In this document: piece after piece, positions 11,956-24,849 of the stretch
Position numbering within the stretch: position 1 is the first letter of the stretch
How the letters are laid out: each line of letters begins with the position of its first letter
Assembly (NCBI GenBank): GCA_036250195.1
Contig: JAVHZZ010000008.1
Span: forward strand, 12,542,434-12,606,433
Direction: 5' to 3'
DNA from: Mixophyes australis
Taxonomy: Eukaryota > Chordata > Amphibia > Anura > Limnodynastidae
DNA length: 64,000 nucleotides
Notes under the pieces: generated by a model
What the model was told of the DNA's origin: nothing
The model's database searches: none
The model's input: the letters and a program-made list of their open reading frames with translations, nothing else
Position numbers and translations under genes: made by a program

Positions 11956-12486
11956 CATACATGCCCTCCCTGAATGTCAGGGAGACTCCCTGAAATAGGG
12001 GTGATCTCCCTCACTCCCTGAAGAGTCTGGCATTCTCCCTGATGCTGAGCCAGTACAAGACGTGGTTGGCTTCGACATCTGTGGCATGATGACACAGTTT
12101 AGAAATTGTGTCCTATGTCCATGTATTGATGCCTATGGAGGTGGCCATTTTCATGGAGACCAAGATTTAATCAAAGACTGACAGGTAAGACAACATGACT
12201 TCAGTAATGGAGACAGAAATGTAAAAGACACTTTAGTCTCTAGAGATTCATTAGCTGCTTTTCTTTAACGCATAGTTGCCTACTCTCCCAGAATTCTCAC
12301 CCCCGCAATAGATAAGTGGCGGGGCTTAATGACACAAATATTGCGTCATCTTAGCCCCGCCTCCTGCTGTAATTGGACAAAATTGCGACAATCATTTAGG
12401 GGCGGGTCAAAATTGATGCGATTCGTCAAGTCCCGTCCCTGTACGCCCACCTCCCTGAAGCCAACGAGGAAAAGTTGGCAAGTAGG
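11956..12486 (+). mobile_element. composite MITE with 8-bp target duplication
   Basis: Begins CATACATGCCCTCCCTGAAT and ends AGTTGGCAAGTAGG. It is flanked by perfect direct 8-bp duplications GTGTAACC at 11948-11955 and 12487-12494. Inside, near 12271-12293, a second terminus-like segment (CATAGTTGCCTACTCTCCC) shows that one family member was inserted in, or joined to, another. An 8-bp duplication fits hAT-type transposition. No transposase is encoded. Confidence 0.88.
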
Positions 12487-13195
12487 GTGTAACCAGATTT
12501 GGGAAGAGCAAATTTATGTGGCTGGGATATTCTTGTTGAGTGTAATATTTAGAAATTCTTGCGCACTCAGATTATGTGTCACACAAAATGCATAATATGG
12601 TTTCATCGCTTGCGAGAAGCTGCTTTTTATAAGCATTAATTTACAAATCGTTTTAAAAAAACCTTTTATTTATTAATTTATTATTATTAGTAGTATTTTT
12701 AACCTGTGATGTTCCCAATACAACGAGGGGAGAATGTGATAGATTTCTAGCTATACTAACACTATTACATCTTGTGGTATCTGGTCCTGATAACATCTTG
12801 TACACCATAAAGACACAGTATAAAAAAGTATTATCAGAGATATAGAGATACTGACCCACAGCAAATCTACCCTGGCCGGTCAGCAAGTGGTTTTAAAGCA
12901 TTTAGGTATTTAATTTACCCTTATTGTAATATATAAAACATATCATGAACTATGAAATGATGTCTTAAAGGACATTTTCATCTTCAATTATGCTTCGCTA
13001 GATCCATTACTGTACACTATTAATATCCTGACTCTCAATTTAACTAATGGATTACATTAGTGCTGTACTTTAGTACACCCTTGGGGTAAAAGTAGCCCAT
13101 GTGAAGCGTTAAAAGAAATCGGCCCTCCTGAGGCCCCATTGGACACATTTGAGACTACTGACCTCTGCTGCTTAAGGAGATAATGCTTCAGGAAT

Positions 13196-13533
13196 GCAGC
13201 ACGTTGGCTCAGTGGTTAGCACTTCTGCCTTATATCACTGGGTCATGAGTTCAATTCCCAACCATGGCCTTATCTGTTTGGAGTTTGTATGTTCTCCCCG
13301 TGTTTGCATGGGTTTCCTCCGGGTGCTCCGGTTTCCTCCCACACTCCAAAAAAACATACCGGTAGGTTAATTGGCAGCTATTAAATTGCCCTTGATCTCT
13401 CTCGGTCTGTGTGTATGTTAGAAAATTTAGATTGTAAGCTCCAATGACGCAGGGACTGATATGAGTGAATTCTCTGTACAGCGCTGCAGATTTAGTGGCG
13501 CTATATAAATAAATAGATGATGATGATGATGAT
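13196..13533 (+). mobile_element. V-SINE, full length
   Basis: A and B boxes, complete V domain (TCCGGGTGCTCCGGTTTCC present), and the tail GCGCTATATAAATAAATAGA followed by (GAT)n. Same family as 5277. Confidence 0.92.
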
Positions 13534-13534
13534 G

Positions 13535-15220
13535 AGGAATGTCACTAGTGAAGTGTTTCAGCCAACAGTATCGCCCTTTCCTCCACTGCATGTTGGCGCC
13601 AGTACTGGTGTCAATAAATTACGATTCAGACTCTTGGAACAATGGTCCTGGGTGAGCTAAATATGATTTGATTTCTTGAAAATGTCGAACCGGTTGCAAA
13701 CTTGATTGTATTATACTGGTTCAAAGGCCATAAACACGTTTGCTGTACAACTGCCAAAAGAAACTGGTTGAAACATGGGATTCATAATTTGTGGCTCCCC
13801 GTTCGCAGGTCAATGTGACCATTGTGTTCGATGTTCGCCATTCATGATTCGCTATCTTGTTAAAATTTGTATTTTTAGATACTGTTTCAATAATATTTTT
13901 AAACAAGGAAAAAAAATATTTTTTTTTTTATTTTTTTTTATTCGAACAGTAAACTGGTTTGAATATGAATTTATTGAATTTAGCTTGAGGTTTTTTTGTG
14001 GAGAAATTACGGCAAATTTAAAATTTTTGTCCCAATTTAACTAACCAACTTGAGCATGTCTCTTTATCACAATGACAATAACTTAACGAGGGGGAAATGT
14101 TCACATTGCCCACTGCCTTAAAATGTGAGAGGCAAGAAAAGGTTTGAATGAGTTCTCTATACTGTAATATATCAAGTCGTTGAAAGTCCCTGATCCCCAT
14201 ATTACTGTATATCTAAAGTACATTGTGGAATGGCTTCTAATCTGTCGCTCCACTGAGTCTTTTATGCCGTACATAGCTTTCATTCAAACGTATCACATTC
14301 ACAGGGTCTAAACAATCAAACCGAGGAATTGAAAATAGTCTGTTTAATATTAACTCTGCAAAGAAACGTGGTCCAGTAAGCATTTACACACACGTGGGCA
14401 GTAGGATAAGAAATCCTGGCTTGGGATTCCAGTTCCACTTCTAAAAATAAAAAAAAATACTACTAATAATAAATTTATTTAAAAAACAAAACAAAACATA
14501 ATCCCCAACCCCAAATAACAAATCTTTGGCAGGCATTCATCATCATCATCAGCAGCAGTAGCGTTTAGATATAAAAATACTTTATTTAAATAAATGAGGC
14601 ATGTTTCTATTATTTTCCACTGCTATCGATAGGAGGACTGTGGCAGATCTTGCTCAATATGATAAACTCAACAAAACCCTTTGCCGGTGGTCATCTCTTC
14701 GTCGGCGGTAAGACCCGTTAGTATCTTAAGCTTGGTAGACACCTATGCAATCATACTTCAGATGCAATGTCTCTAATGACCAATGACTGGATTCCAGATG
14801 AGCATGCCGATTCATGCCTACATGCCTACACAATTTACCTTTATATCTGTGATATTCATATCTCATAACCATCGACTGAAAAGTCATCATTTTATGACTT
14901 TTTTTATTAATAAAACCAAATCCACAGATGTCATGTCTTTTGGTACGATAAAACATGATCATGGGAGCGTAACACTCTTGCAATATCTGACCAAACAGTG
15001 TATGAATCGTGTGATCTGTACGACAGTTGCATAGGTGGGTACCAAGCTTTATAGTCATCTGAAGAATTGTTTCCTCTATTGTAGCAGAAAGTTCTTTTAT
15101 TTGGAGAACCCATTCCCCTTTCAGTCATGCAGTAACACCAAACCCTAGAACCAGAAATTTGTGAGTCTCCCGATGTTCCAGGAAAGTAGGACACACCATC
15201 TACACAAATTAAGTTGATCA
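13535..15220. other. intron sequence, nothing recognised
   Basis: A T-rich patch lies at 13909-13942 and a CATCATCATCATCAGCAGCA run at 14539. No family was assigned. The 12490-13190 gap is similar. Confidence 0.5.
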
Positions 15221-15224
15221 CTGC

Positions 15225-16516
15225 AAATAATCACAATACGATTATATTACACTCTATATAAACATAGTACACTACACCTCCAACATGACCTGACCACTGG
15301 ACATGATCATAATACAATTCTATTACACTGTATACAGACATAGGACACTACACCCCCAACATGACCTGACCACTGGACATGATCATAATACAATTCTATT
15401 ACACTATATACAGACATAGTACACTACACCCCCAACATGACCTGACCACTGGACATGATCATAATACAATTCTATTACACTGTATACAGACATAGGACAC
15501 TACACCCCCAACATGACCTGACCACTGGACATGATCATAATACAATTCTATTACACTGTATACAGACATAGGACACTACACCCCCAACATGACCTGACCA
15601 CTGGACATGATCATAATACAATTCTATTACACTGTATACAGACATAGGACACTACACCCCCAACATGACCTGACCACTGGACATGATCATAATACAATTC
15701 TATTACACTGTATACAGACATAGGACACTGCACCCCCAACATGACCTGACCACTGGACATGATCATAATACAATTCTATTACACTGTATACAGACATAGC
15801 ACACTACACCCCCAACATGACCTGACCACTGGACATGATCATAATACAATTCTATTACACTGTATACAGACATAGGACACTACACCCCCAACATGACCTG
15901 ACCACTGGACATGATAATAATACAATTCTATTACACTGTATATAGACATAGGACACTACACCCCCAACATGACCTGATTACTGGACATGATAATAATACA
16001 ATTCTATTACACTGTATACAGACATAGCACACTACACCCCCAACATGACCTGACCACTGGACATGATCATAATACAATTCTATTACACTGTATACAGACA
16101 TAGGACACTACACCCCCAACATGACCTGACCACTGGACATGATCATAATACAATTCTATTACACTGTATACAGACATAGGACACTACACCCCCAACATGA
16201 CCTGACCACTGGACATGATAATAATACAATTCTATTACACTGTATATAGACATAGGACACTACACCCCCAACATGACCTGACCACTGGACATGATCATAA
16301 TACAATTCTATTACATTGTATACAGACATAGGACATTACACCCCCAACATGACCTGACCACTGGACATGATCATAATACAATTCTATTACACTGTATACA
16401 GACATAGGACACTACACCTCCAACATGACCTGACCACTGGACATGATCATAATACAAATCTATTACACTGTATACAGACATGGGACACTACACCTCCAAC
16501 ATGACCTGACCACTGG
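15225..16516. repeat. 76-bp minisatellite, about 17 units
   Basis: Unit starts ACATGATCATAATACAATTC and includes ACACTGTATACAGACATAGG, ACACTACACCCCCAACATGA and CCTGACCACTGG. Units begin every 76 bp from 15301 to 16441 without length change; a diverged unit precedes (15225-15300) and a partial one follows. Units differ at only a few sites (GATCAT or GATAAT; CATAGG, CATAGC or CATAGT). Confidence 0.97.
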
Positions 16517-17805
16517 ACTATTACACTCTATACACATATGGGAAACTCCTCTTGGTGCTCTCCTGTCAATCTTATTGATATTTGTGATGAGTATTATTAT
16601 TGTCAGGGCACGCATAAAATAGGGACATACAAGGTAGACAAAATAAAAGGAATACAAAGTGCTCACAAGAAAGCAACTTGGTGAAGACTGTTCCTTACAG
16701 TTATGCGGACAAAAGAGTGGACAAGGAAAGCATAATAGTCCGTCCTTACTTTTGAGAAAACAAACCAATTGACTTAGAAATTCCACTCTGTCAACAGCGG
16801 TGCATCATTACAGAACAAGTCTAATGTTAGATTTGTTCAACACACATCATTATAAAGATCTATTTTTATATCGCTGCCTACATACTGTATTCTGAATTTG
16901 TTGCATAAAAACCTTTATTTGTTTTACCATCTTTACACCTCAGAATTTAATGCTGGTTTCTATTTAAAATGCATGTTGAGTGGGAGGGAATAAAGAAACA
17001 TAAGTGTACAGTACGATCCCACAGTTACTCCTTTGTCGCTAATACTACCCTTCGCTATGCTAGAGAATTCTTTCACAGGTAAAGCATCCCAAAAATCGCT
17101 GCGTGGGAGCAACATACTGATTACAGTCACGTAAAAATAACAATGTCATGCAGACGTGGAAATTAGACTCTTATTGCTTAGAAATCAAAAGTACAGTTAG
17201 TGAATTCCTAGAAGCTGGAAACACGGCCTTATGCAAAATTCAGGGGCTGCTTCTATATTTTTGTTTATACTTGAAAGTTCTCAGTATTGTTGTACCTCCA
17301 ACTCTAAAACCAAATACCAGTTTTTGAAGTTCATTTCCAACATCACAAAACTGCAATCCTGCAGCACAAATGCTGTTTTGTGATATCGCGGTTTCTTTTG
17401 TCATGTTCTGTGTCTGCAGCTTCTGCAGTCTCTTCTCTTTCTGACTGTACTACACCATCCGGTAGCTGCACAGAAATGCCAGTCACAAATGGCTGCTTTA
17501 TTATTGTAGGCTGATAATTCTTCTGCCTATTGATATCCACCTGCACTTTCCCCTCCAATTCAGCTACCTTCTGTACATGTGATCCCCACAGCTCTTAGAT
17601 TGTAAGATCCCTTGGGCTGGGTCAATTTTACCTACCTTTACGTCATTGTAAGGGATTTGTTGTATCATGTTATTAAAGTAATTTTATCGTTTTCCAATAA
17701 GCATTATCTAAGCGATTTGTGTGGTTCCAAAGCACAAGCAATTTATTTAGCAAAAGCAAAAGTTTAGCAGTTCAATAAATAAGTACAGTACAGCCAATAC
17801 CAAAT

Positions 17806-17827
17806 ACATACATACATACATACATAC
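17806..17827. repeat. (CATA)n microsatellite
   Basis: Five to six CATA units. Confidence 0.9.
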
Positions 17828-18553
17828 GCCGCGCCCGTTGCGCTCCGCTGGTACTAGCTACAGTCCTTCAGTCCAGAAGACTGTGGTCAGAGATGACTGT
17901 TTATCTGGTTCCAGGGAGCTGTATATAAACACTTAGTGATACAGTGAAAACAATACAGATGAGTTGGCTTGCTTTCATAGGTTCAGGCTTCAGGAGGGTC
18001 CAGTGCAATACAGGTCATTGGCCAGTTCAAACAACCCCCTCCAAGGGTGGGGTTCAACGTTCCAATGGTGGGGGTCTGCTCTCCAGATGATGCATAGTTT
18101 TCCCTCCACGAACTGTTCTATTAGCCCTACACAGACAATATCATTCTAATAATTTATTCCCTATCATCGATAACTAGCGCACGCAATGTGCGATCCTTTC
18201 TGCGAATGAACCGGACAACTACGAATAAATAGGGGATTAGAATGATACCAAACATGACATGCTTCCCGTGACCTGAACTTAAAATATCACTAAAGTGTAC
18301 ATATAACCTTATAATATATAAATATAAACCAAATAACATTTGCTCATAAACGACTGTGGAATGAAACCATTATAAATATGAAATATATAAATAAATGAAT
18401 GTGAAAGTGTGTGCGTGCATGTTTTATCGTGCGATCGCACCATGACACGTACACGTGGCGTAATGATCGCAATCGCACGGTAAAACAATATTAATCAATA
18501 TACTTTCTCTCATCCAATTATACGACTTTGACAATGTCATGATCCTCTCAGTG

Positions 18554-18600
18554 TACAGCGCTGCGTTATATGTCTACGCTTTATAAATAAAAAGATGATA
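18554..18600 (+). mobile_element. V-SINE/LINE 3'-tail remnant
   Basis: Contains GTGTACAGCGCTGCGTTATA, then CTTTATAAATAAA and GATGATAATG, the shared tail of the V-SINE and LINE families without any body. A comparable inverted remnant lies at about 22822-22865. Confidence 0.5.
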
Positions 18601-18765
18601 ATGTATCAAACTCCAATTGTTCTATAAATCATAAACATGCGATCAGCGCCCGCTTATCTCTGTGTCTATCTGTTAATACCCAGTCTTGTATTATTACTAT
18701 GTTTCTTACCAATTGTAAAGCACTGCAGAATACGCTGACTTTATATAAAAATTTTTTTACAAACC

Positions 18766-19076
18766 ATTATCATTTATATAGCGCCAGTAACTTCACAGCG
18801 CTGTACAGAGAATATCTGTCACTCACATCAGTGAGTGACAATCACCCGGCCTTATTGGAGCTTACAGTCTAAATTCCCTAAGACATACACACAGACTAGG
18901 GTTAATCTTGTCCGAAGACATTAACCTACCAATATGTTTTTGGAGTGTGGGAGGAAACCCACGTAAACACGGGGAGAACATACAAACTCCACACAGATAA
19001 GGCCATGGTCGGGAATCGAACTCATGACCCCAGCGCTGTGAGACAGAAGTGCTAACCACTGAGCCACCGTGCTGTC
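18766..19076 (-). mobile_element. V-SINE, minus strand
   Basis: Reverse complement of the family: the tail (ATCATTTATATAGCGCC) lies at the left and the tRNA-like head (GCTAACCACTGAGCCACCGT) at the right. A small internal deletion removes part of the V domain. Confidence 0.9.
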
Positions 19077-19079
19077 CAT

Positions 19080-19975
19080 GTGTCTATTTTGACATCATCA
19101 TGCCCATTAATAAGGCCGAGCATATTTCGGTGTCAAGAATTGGAGGCTGCAATATGTTGCATCATCTGATGAGCTGAGCGGATTGGGCTGTTCCCAAGTA
19201 TTATGTGGACTAGCTGTAGCTATATACCTTAAATTGTCCCAGATAAAAATATATTTTCATATTGTGGGACATTTAAATGAGTTTTAAGGCTTAGAGATAT
19301 CCCATATAAAGGAGAGTTTCCATCTTTAGCGGGTGGCTATAGAGTCATTTTCCTTCCACAAACCAACTTGATATTTATACATCCTTGGGGTGGGGGAGAT
19401 GGGGCGACAGACTTTCAATGGTATCTTACGTTTCACTAAATACAGGAAAGTGCACAAAAAAACAATGTACTAAAACTATTAAAAAGTTGAAATTGGAAAG
19501 AAAAATACAATCCTGATATCCCCCTACTCCTATGATTTATATAAGACGTAAATGAGGCTCAAATCATCAGTATGTCAAACCTGTACTTGATTAACGAGTT
19601 GTTTCAAAAGGAATTGTATGTATTTTGGAGTGCAATCCCATTAAGAGTCACCCAGAGCATTTGCAATGGAGGCTCCTCCCAAAACAGAAAGTGGGTGTGC
19701 AACTACGGGTTCCATTTACCGAGCCGCCATCAGCCGAAGACAAAGGCTCAAATCCAAAGAAAACGGCTTTGGCTGTGGCAACTCACCGCCCAATTCAACA
19801 AAGTGTTAATGCCGAAAAAATCAGAGATGAACGCTGTCCCCTTAGATCCCTATAGGGACAGTGGCATATCGCCACAAACTAACTCCATCTCCAATGGGTG
19901 TTACTTACCTTCCTAGTGAATGTTCATTTCCCCCTTTCGCAGCAGGGTTAGGCTGCCGGTAAAAGGCTTTGTCAT
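19080..19975. other. intron sequence, nothing recognised
   Basis: No repeat or coding signal seen. 20685-21475 is the same. Confidence 0.5.
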
Positions 19976-19977
19976 AT

Positions 19978-20680
19978 TGATTATAATTAACCTTTATTTA
20001 TAGGGGCCACAAGAGATCTGCAGCGTCATACAGAGGGCAAACAACAAGACATTACAGGGTATAACAGTACAATATAGTAAACAAATAACACTACAAGTAT
20101 TAACACAGCTATTAGGGTGCAAGGGGTGTATTCAGCGCAGGCTGAAACCTGTACCCATTAGTGTAACAGGTTTAGAGCCACTGAAAGAGGTGCGAAGACA
20201 ATGGAGTGGAGGACAATGGACAGAGAGCCCGAGGAGGAGGTGCGCAGTGTAGGGGTGAGCAAAAGTTATAGGTGATGAGAACAGGAGGGACGAGGGCCCT
20301 GCTCACAAGAGCTTACAATCTAAAGGGAAAGGGGCGGACAAATGGTTGACAAATGGGGGTGAGCCAATGTAAGGGGATCTGCAGGCAAGAAGCAAGAGTG
20401 GGAGATATGGAGGATGAAACAGGGTGAGGTATACTACATGGTGAGATGGTTAAGTGGAGGGCTGGTAGGATTTTACAAACAGATGGGTTTTCAATGTCCG
20501 TTTGAAGCTATATAGACTAGGGGATAGTCTGATAGAACGAGGGTCGATCGTCCGGTGGTGGGGGGCAGCACAGGAGAAATCTTGGATAAGGGAATGAGAT
20601 GTGTTTACCAGAGAAGAGGAAGGGCAGCGGTCATTGGCCGACCGGAGTGGCAGGAGGGAGTATGATTGGGAGGGGGACTT
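19978..20680 (-). mobile_element. L2/CR1-like LINE 3' fragment
   Basis: On the minus strand it runs from the conserved coding end (around 20460-20680, counterpart of the PLHWNDLPRSI...FKRALK region of the 2063 copy) through a 3' UTR to a tail near 19985. Plus-strand landmarks are GGGTTTTCAATGTCCGTTTG at about 20485 and GAGCTTACAATCTAAAGGG at about 20308. Confidence 0.7.
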
Positions 20681-21477
20681 TCACCCACTAGCCACCAATG
20701 AATATGTACGAATACTGCGGAAAAAACTATTAAAATATATGTAGGAAGGCAAAATGCCCTGCACATCTCTGCAATGTCATCTACTGATTCCTATCCCTGC
20801 TACTCTTTTTACAATATTATTTTCACATATAAATTTCTCAAATTTATCCTTAGCGAAAATGGTTTCCATTTATATAGAGGAATATAGACTCCAATTTCCC
20901 TCGACATGTATCTGTGAAAATAAAACACACAATAGTTTTCTCTGATTTGTATTCTCCCCATCGGCTGCAACATCATCTGCAATTCAGCTGCTGACCAGCT
21001 TACGTTTTCAAATAAAATGGCTTTTCCTATTCATTGCAGCAGAGTAATTTAGTTGCATCTCAGTGTGTCATTTTTATTTAGTTTTCTCCTAAACATTGTG
21101 CATTTGTCTGGAATGCTGAGAAATATGATGATGTTTCATAAGAGTGGAAATAAGGAATACATCTCTTAAAATTGCTGATTATCAGAACTTATTTACTGAC
21201 ATGAGGACGGTTTCCAAGGTACAGGCTCTGTGTGAGATGTGCTAGGTTATTTGAATGGAGCTTCAAGGGGGTTGTTAAATTGATCTATTGTATTCGTGAC
21301 TTGCTACAAATATCTGTTTCACAGATCAGCTGTTAATGTCTGTTCACATTTACAGCCAAGCTTGATCTTAACTAACTCATTGTTAACCCTAATGTTTGGA
21401 AGCATGTTGGTGAAACAACATGGGAGAATTATACATAAGTCTAGTTACAGATGGGGTAGAATTGTTTACAGCGAATG

Positions 21478-21630
21478 AGGCACGGTGGCTTAGAGATTGG
21501 TAACTATATTGTGACAGAATTCTGGCTTAGCTGTGTATAGTTTAGGATATTAAGATATTTAAGTTAATTTCCCAAATGTAAACGCTACGGAATATGTGGC
21601 GCTATATAAATAAATGATGACGATTACGAT
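21478..21630 (+). mobile_element. internally deleted V-SINE remnant
   Basis: The head GGCACGGTGGCTTAGAGATT and the tail GGCGCTATATAAATAAATGA are kept. The V domain between them is missing or unrecognisable. Confidence 0.65.
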
Positions 21631-21795
21631 AAATCTGTGAAGTAGTTTCATTCGCTTCAATAAACTCTAACTCAGTTGTATTGTCATGGGTTTAAGTAGC
21701 TTCCCATTTGGTACAGTTGGAAAATTTCAACCTTTCAACCATTCTAAAATGCTTTTCAATCTATATTATACATTGTTTTTTGTACACTATTGATT

Positions 21796-22011
21796 CATAC
21801 CTCCCAACATTTAGGTAGGAGGCATAGGGATAGGGGCGTGGCCACGACATGTTGGAGGCAGGGCCACATTGCAATGGGGGCGTGGCCACACCCCGGGGGT
21901 GTCTAGTTTTTTTGAAGCGCTGTGCTGACCCATTCTCTCCTCTCTCTCAAACCCCTTCATCGCCGCACGAACCAGAGCTACTCACCTAAATCTGAACGGT
22001 TGGGAGGTATG
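21796..22011 (+). mobile_element. CATACCTCCC-family MITE
   Basis: Terminal inverted repeat CATACCTCCCAAC at the left, GTTGGGAGGTATG at the right. Flanks TTGATT and TTAATT match at five of six positions, suggesting a 6-bp target duplication. The core has two GGGCGTGGCCAC motifs. Confidence 0.75.
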
Positions 22012-22082
22012 TTAATTTGGAGATTATTAGTTTACTATCCTCTTTACGGATCTGCAGGATACTGCACTGTTCCATGTGTCTA

Positions 22083-22655
22083 GATACCCCTTATCATCAT
22101 CATCATCAACATTTATTTATATAGCGCCAGCAAATTCCGTAGCGCTTTACAATTGGGAACAAACATCAATAAAACAATACTGGGTAATACAGACAGAGAG
22201 GTAAGAGAGCCCTGCTCGCAAGCTTACAGTCTATGGGACAATAGGAGTTTGAAACACAAGGGCATGTGCTACATCATATTACACAATGGACCAGCTAGAA
22301 TGCAAAGGTAAAAGTACTGAGTGGGCTGTGTGTGTTGCAGTGTTGGTCAGAGGGTTGTTGTCTTGCGTTAGCTGTGTAGAGGGTGGTAAAAGGGTAATCT
22401 AGGGAGATTAAGATGGTGGTTGAGGAATATCATAAGCTTGTCTGAAGAGGTGGGTTTTAAGAGAACGCTTGAAGGTTTGGAGACTAGAGGAAAGTCTTAC
22501 TGTGCGAGGGAGGGAATTCCACAAAGTGGGTGCAGCCCGGAAAAAGTCCTGTAACCGAGAATGGGAGGATGTGATGAGAGTGGAAGAGAGACGCAGATCT
22601 TGTGCAGGACGGAGGTGTCGAGTTGGGAGATATTTTGAGACAGGTGCTTATGCAT
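22083..22655 (-). mobile_element. L2/CR1-like LINE 3' fragment with intact (CATCAT)n/ATATAGCGCC tail
   Basis: Left end reads CATCATCATCATCAAC then ATTTATTTATATAGCGCCAG, the reverse complement of a 3' tail. Further right, GTGGGTTTTAAGAGAACGCT and GGAGGGAATTCCACAAAGTG correspond to the FK-L and W-N-LP region of LINE reverse transcriptases. The tail is the same as the V-SINE tail. Confidence 0.75.
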
Positions 22656-22659
22656 TATG

Positions 22660-23245
22660 AATATCACCTCACTCTTGCACATCCCTTACATTTTGAACAT
22701 ATTAAATTACTGACCGCACGCCATTCCTACAAATAATTTGTAACAGGAAGTGTGTAAGAAAATGAAACCCAATAATGGTCAACCACGAACGTTCCTATTT
22801 CATGGAGATAAAATGCCTTGTCATCATTGTCAGCTATTTATATAGCACCACTAATTCCGCTGAGTAATATGATTCAATATATTGGTGTATAATAGTGGAT
22901 TTACTTCCTCTCATTATTTCAACGCAATCCATGATGCTGCTATCAGATTCAACAACAACTGATACAGAACAGAATCAGAGACAGACCTGCGTTATATCCT
23001 CAAGGTTTATGCACCAGACAATTTGCACAATGCCCCCAGAAAACTCTGTTTTTGTGGGATAGCCAAAAAGTGTGTAGAAAAAGGGAGTGGCCTTACAAGG
23101 AATTGTGTGTGTAGGAATGAGGGTGTGGCCTGTGTTAATCAGGGGTGTGGCCTAATTCCACCCAACTTTCCATTTGGTAATGTTAAGAGGTTTTGATAGA
23201 GTGAGTTTAAATTATATAACATTTGGAAAGTAAGTTATTATGCTG

Positions 23246-23288
<43 letters not shown>

Positions 23289-24400
23289 ATTGTTATTACA
23301 TTATTATACTGTTACATTATCACAGGATGATTTCTGAAATAAATAAAAGTTTATTAAAGTAAAGTTTGAAACCAAAAACAAAATATGCTGACACAGACAT
23401 AGACTGACAGATAAATATAACGCATCAGACTCTAATTTCCTTTATAAAGAAGCCTTTTTTTATATTTCCTTTTCTTATTACTGTGTTCTTGTTTTTAATT
23501 GACACTTGAAGACATGAGGATACAAGTGACTGAGGCTGATTCAATTCACCTCCTAACTTTTTTGCAACGCTGCGGTTAAAGTACAAAATGTATCCGCGCG
23601 GGTATTACTAAGAAGCCGCATCCGTTTTTGGTTTCCGCTGTGTGCTATTCAATTTAAAATCAGTAAACGCTACCCCTGCGCATTAATCCTAGGTGATCGG
23701 GAATTTTATGGGAGGGGAGGGTTTAACGCGGCCATCTACACACACACAAATTAGTATTTTGTAGTTTACATAGTTAAACGAGTTTTTCTTTGCATATTGT
23801 AGGCGTTAACCCCACACACACACCCATCTATTCAATCTGAAATTATAGATTATTGTTAATTAATATTAGCCTTTTTTTTACATGCTTTATAATGCTTGCC
23901 TTATCTTCTCTTTGCAATTGTTTTTAATGAAATCATTCAATTATCTGATTTTTAATAACACTTTTCTTCTGCTTTATTTTTTTTAACCCGCCCTGTAGAG
24001 GTGCGAGATAATACTGCCAGTGACACGCTGCGATAAAGTAGAATCGAATTGCCCCCTAAACCTTTTGCCTATACTTTAATATGAGGCTCAAAACCCAACG
24101 CGGTGTACAAGTTTGGGAAACAAATAGGGAACGAAACATCAGGAATTAAATTGTGGGTTAAATAACCATGCTCCAAAATGACCAAAAATAGCGTTAAAAC
24201 GGGGTAATACTGCGTTAAACTAAGTCAGGCTGTCTATTGAATCGGTCTCACTGAATTCTGAGGTGACTTTTTTTGTCCTAATTTACAGTAACGAGTGTGT
24301 CATTTCTTGTAATACACAGGTTTTCCTAATTAAAGTGGAAGGGGTGACATCATAATTCACCATTATTCAGACATTATTCGCAGGAGTTTATACAGATATA
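22660..24400. other. intron sequence with a possible decayed MITE
   Basis: Between about 23538 (GCTGATTCAATTCACCTCCT) and 24058 (AATCGAATTGCCCCCTAA) the ends look loosely inverted and the inside has CG-rich patches atypical of the intron. The call is weak. Confidence 0.35.
23247..23290. repeat. (TTA)n microsatellite
   Basis: About 14 TTA units, continuing imperfectly to about 23300. Confidence 0.9.
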
Positions 24401-24404
24401 GTCC

Positions 24405-24625
24405 CGGTCTCTCGGAAGAGTAGGCATCAACCAGGAGGAGAGGGAGGCGGAGCTTAATTATGGGATTTCACGTCACTAAGCTCCGCCCCTGCTGAATGTT
24501 GGCGTTTCCTAGCAGGGGGCGGGGCTACGGTGATGCAATGGCGTCACCCTCCCACCCCCTGACACATGACTTCTCCTCCAGGATCTCCCAGAGAAGATGT
24601 TTAAAAAGTAGGAAAGTATGTGTAA
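24405..24625 (+). mobile_element. diverged CATACTTGCC-family MITE
   Basis: GTCCCGGTCTCTCGGAAGAG at the left, the GC-rich core with AAGCTCCGCCCCTGCTG, and AGTAGGAAAGTATG at the right follow the order seen in the 37327 copy. Target duplications are not visible. Confidence 0.6.
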
Positions 24626-24702
24626 AGACCTGGCAATATATTGTATGCATGTAAGAGTCCTCTAATTTAGGGCTGTTCAGTCAGCAGACCCAGGCCCGTT
24701 AT

Positions 24703-24775
24703 TTTTTAAAACGGCAATTTCATTAAAGACAAAACCTGATAGGCTTTGTCTTTAATAAAATTGCCGTTTTAAAAA
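24703..24775. mobile_element. hairpin core of a foldback MITE
   Basis: 31-bp arms (24703-24733 and 24745-24775) pair with one mismatch around an 11-base loop; key block ACGGCAATTTCATTAAAGAC. The right neighbour ends TTTAGTAAATATAC, the terminus used by other foldback MITEs here. The left terminus is lost. Confidence 0.75.
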
Positions 24776-24849
24776 TATGACGGCAAATCGCAGAGAATTG
24801 GAGGTTCGTCGGGGGGCGCTATTTAGTAAATATACTGTTTTTAAGCTGT

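Larger units (their letters stand above)
16520..18760. other. intron sequence, mostly unrecognised
   Basis: A small hairpin-like motif (TTTTATCGTGCGATCGCACC with a downstream ATCGCACGGTAAAAC) at about 18422-18486 suggests a decayed MITE. Otherwise only the CATA run and a SINE tail remnant. Confidence 0.45.

Noticed and set aside
15225..16516. CRISPR array
   Set aside because: Units are contiguous without variable spacers, in a vertebrate intron; it is a minisatellite. The same applies to the 20- and 28-bp arrays.
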